A DNA stretch of 8,828 nt from the NCBI GenBank assembly GCA_021162285.1, contig JAGGYZ010000071.1, forward strand, positions 1 to 8,828, read 5' to 3'. Source of the stretch: Candidatus Fermentibacteraceae bacterium. Lineage in GTDB: Bacteria > Fermentibacterota > Fermentibacteria > Fermentibacterales > JCC-6. The position numbers and the translations under genes were made by a program. Each line of letters opens with the position of its first letter. Position 1 is the stretch's first letter. The notes under the pieces are model-generated. The model searched no databases. It was not told the origin of the DNA and worked only from the letters and a program-made list of their open reading frames with translations. Positions 7,376 to 8,828 of the stretch are shown here, in pieces.

Positions 7376-8187
7376 TGCCATGTGCTGCTGTAATAAGGTT
7401 TCCCGGATCAAACTGCGAGTTTGAAACAGCCCGGGTACTCAGGAATTCCGGAATAGATTCCAGAATTTACAACTGGAATGAAATTGGAAGGCTTTCAGAC
7501 AACAAAGCTGATGCCTATGTGCTTCCCGGCGGGTTTTCTTTCCAGGACCGAATCAGAGCTGGAGTAATAGCTTCCAGGGAAAATATCATGGATTTTGTTT
7601 TTGAAGAAGCAATGAACGGTAAACCGGTTCTAGGTATATGCAACGGTGCTCAGGTACTGATTGAAAGCGGTCTGGTTCCCGGTTGGAAACCCGGATCCGT
7701 CCAGGGAGCTCTTGCAGGGAATCTGGCACCGGGCAGAAGCGGCTACCTTTCACGGTGGGTCTATCTGAAACCGGGAAAAGAGGCTGTGGCGAAATGCCCA
7801 TGGCTCTCCGCTCTCGAGGGAGATGCTTTTCCTCTGCCGATCGCACATGCCGAGGGAAGGTTTGTTTTCCGGGAAGAGGATATGGACAAAGTGAAGAGCC
7901 ACATCGGCCTGACCTACTGTACACCAGACGGTTCTGCTGCAGATGGCTGGCCGGACAATCCCAACGGGTCTGTTCTGAACATTGCCGCTCTTATGAATGC
8001 GGAAGGCAATGTTCTTGCAATGATGCCCCATCCGGAACGAAGTTACCATCTGTGGCAGGTTCCACCGGATATGCAGGGTTTCTGGGGGGACAAAAGAAGA
8101 AACTCATCCCTGAAAGACATAGAGGAACAACCTGGCCCAGGAGCGATAATTTTTAAGGGGCTGGCAAAGTATCTGGGGGTGAAATAA
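7375..8187 (+). CDS. purQ: Phosphoribosylformylglycinamidine synthase, glutaminase subunit PurQ
   Basis: PurQ is a class I glutamine amidotransferase that supplies ammonia to PurL. The catalytic triad is visible: C89 in GICNGAQVL, and H219 and E221 in PHPER. The N-terminal IRFPGSNCEFE and the GGFSFQDRIRAG segment (52-63) are typical of PurQ. At 270 residues it is longer than the roughly 225-230 of the B. subtilis type. The extra length includes a tail of about 48 residues after PHPER (ending FKGLAKYLGVK), as in the glutaminase domain of large PurL. ATG 7375 shares a base with the purL stop. GGAGAGAGGAGGG upstream, within purL, is the ribosome site. The stop TAA overlaps the next ATG. Confidence 0.95.
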   Translation: MPCAAVIRFPGSNCEFETARVLRNSGIDSRIYNWNEIGRLSDNKADAYVLPGGFSFQDRIRAGVIASRENIMDFVFEEAMNGKPVLGICNGAQVLIESGLVPGWKPGSVQGALAGNLAPGRSGYLSRWVYLKPGKEAVAKCPWLSALEGDAFPLPIAHAEGRFVFREEDMDKVKSHIGLTYCTPDGSAADGWPDNPNGSVLNIAALMNAEGNVLAMMPHPERSYHLWQVPPDMQGFWGDKRRNSSLKDIEEQPGPGAIIFKGLAKYLGVK

Positions 8188-8696
8188 TGGAAAAAGTACA
8201 GATTGCAGTAAGGCTGATTACCCCTGATCCTGCTGCTGTTACTGCCCTTAACACTGTGAAAGCCATGCGGCTTCAAATGCCTCCGCTTAAGATACACAGG
8301 TACGATCTCTGGGAGTTCGAAACTGCAGAGGGCGGAAGGAAAACGATTTCTGAGGTTGTGGACCACTTTACCGATATTGTTAATCCCAACAAGCAGACCT
8401 GGATCTTTGCAGAAGAAGGTACTGTTCTGACAGCAGAGGATTCTGAGCTTCAGTGGGTTGGAATAGTTATCCGGGATTACGAAGACAGCGTAAGCGGTAA
8501 CTGGACAGGTCTGCTTAAACGCAGGGGTTTTCCAGTGGATTCTGTCAGGTGGGGTGTTTTGTGGAGGCTTGGGTATTTGAAGAACACAGATGAGGCTCTT
8601 GCCAGAAAAATGGCTTTGGATCTTGCTGTCAGCCAGACAAGAACAGGTGGGTTGTTCAGCAATCCGGTATCTCAGGAGGTTTCTTTCTGGATCTGA
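8187..8696 (+). CDS. purS: PurS-like FGAM synthase subunit, apparent tandem didomain
   Basis: PurS is a small alpha/beta protein, normally about 80 residues, that as a dimer bridges PurL and PurQ and is needed for ammonia transfer. This product has 169 residues and appears to hold two PurS units. Unit 1 spans about 4-74: an opening strand VQIAVRL, a helix around 15-27, and a closing IVNPNKQTWIF (64-74). Unit 2 spans about 89-168: QWVGIVIRD, a helix with GLLKRRGF, VDSVRWGVLWRL, a second helix (134-148) and a closing GLFSNPVSQEVSFW. Both units end with the NP turn typical of PurS (N66-P67, N159-P160). The call rests on position after purL-purQ plus this fold pattern, because sequence identity with known PurS is low. 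ATG 8187 shares a base with the purQ TAA, with GGGGGTG as ribosome site. Confidence 0.75.
   Translation: MEKVQIAVRLITPDPAAVTALNTVKAMRLQMPPLKIHRYDLWEFETAEGGRKTISEVVDHFTDIVNPNKQTWIFAEEGTVLTAEDSELQWVGIVIRDYEDSVSGNWTGLLKRRGFPVDSVRWGVLWRLGYLKNTDEALARKMALDLAVSQTRTGGLFSNPVSQEVSFWI
8674..8689 (+). promoter_or_regulatory. Shine-Dalgarno site that indicates a CTG start
   Basis: A perfect AGGAGG (8674-8679) lies inside the end of the PurS-like gene. Seven bases downstream, in the frame of the following gene, is CTG (8687-8689). No ATG or GTG is available in that frame near this site. The spacing is ideal for initiation at CTG. A second CTG at 8693 is 13 bases away and less suitable. Confidence 0.6.
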
Positions 8697-8828
8697 GAGA
8701 TCGTACGGCTTCAGGTGCGTTGAGTGAAGTTGATCGACCACAGCAGTATATAGGCCTTGAGTACAATGCGTATGCCGGAACAGACGGTTCCAGGGTTACG
8801 CTGGTCTATCCTGATACATACGAGCTCG
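8687..8828 (+). CDS. Probable B12-binding/radical SAM protein, TIGR03960-like (5' end only)
   Basis: The first 47 codons are present and the frame stays open to the window edge. The peptide carries RPQQYIGLEYNA, then SRVTLVYPDTYEL. This matches the N-terminus of the TIGR03960 family, where a short leader (typically M-x-LR) is followed by P-x-x-YIG-x-E-x-N and a strand ending FPD-x-YE. The B12-binding and radical SAM domains would lie beyond the window, so no cofactor motif can be checked, and the family's reaction is not well defined. The proposed start is CTG 8687, giving (M)DLRD as expected for the family. TTG 8720 is the alternative, but it lacks a good ribosome site and would drop the leader. 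The gene overlaps the PurS-like gene by 10 bases. Confidence 0.65.
   Translation, partial: MDLRDRTASGALSEVDRPQQYIGLEYNAYAGTDGSRVTLVYPDTYEL

Noticed and set aside
8043..8741. Long open frame of 232 codons on the minus strand
   Set aside because: It is antisense to the end of purQ, the PurS-like gene and the radical SAM start, all of which have motif support. Its translation shows no domain-like pattern.

Overview
The window is a compact bacterial chromosomal segment. All convincing genes lie on the + strand and gaps after base 530 are under 30 bases. No mobile element, CRISPR array or RNA gene was seen. The organism is not identifiable with certainty. A Bacteroidota-type TAnnTTTG element before the first operon gene, tandem small secreted paralogues ending in TWGS(L/V)KAAF, and an IspH-UbiA fusion suggest an uncultured lineage near the FCB superphylum (Fermentibacteria-like). 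That placement is inference at low confidence.

Bases 1-529 are an accessory patch. It holds the last 14 codons of a secreted-protein gene, a strong intrinsic terminator (68-97), and a second, broken member of the same family (115-455). In the broken copy the signal peptide and the conserved C-terminus sit in different frames and the middle appears to be missing. A short spacer with a candidate promoter follows.

Bases 530-8828 look like one long transcription unit. (1) ispH fused in frame to a nine-helix UbiA-family membrane domain whose first Asp-rich motif is lost (530-2245). (2) A small SH3b lipoprotein (2253-2570). (3) purB, adenylosuccinate lyase (2585-3880). (4) A membrane-anchored GAF protein with a degenerate GGDEF-like domain (3905-5068). 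(5) purL (5096-7375), purQ (7375-8187) and a double-length purS-like gene (8187-8696), joined by one-base stop/start overlaps. (6) The first 47 codons of a probable TIGR03960-type radical SAM protein, apparently starting at a CTG codon inside the end of purS (8687 onward).

PurL, PurQ and PurS together make FGAM synthase, the fourth step of de novo purine synthesis. PurB acts later in the pathway, at SAICAR cleavage and at adenylosuccinate cleavage. The most notable points are the PurS didomain, which resembles a free-standing version of the N-terminal domain of large PurL; the IspH-UbiA fusion; the inactive GGDEF-like regulator between purB and purL; and the CTG start.
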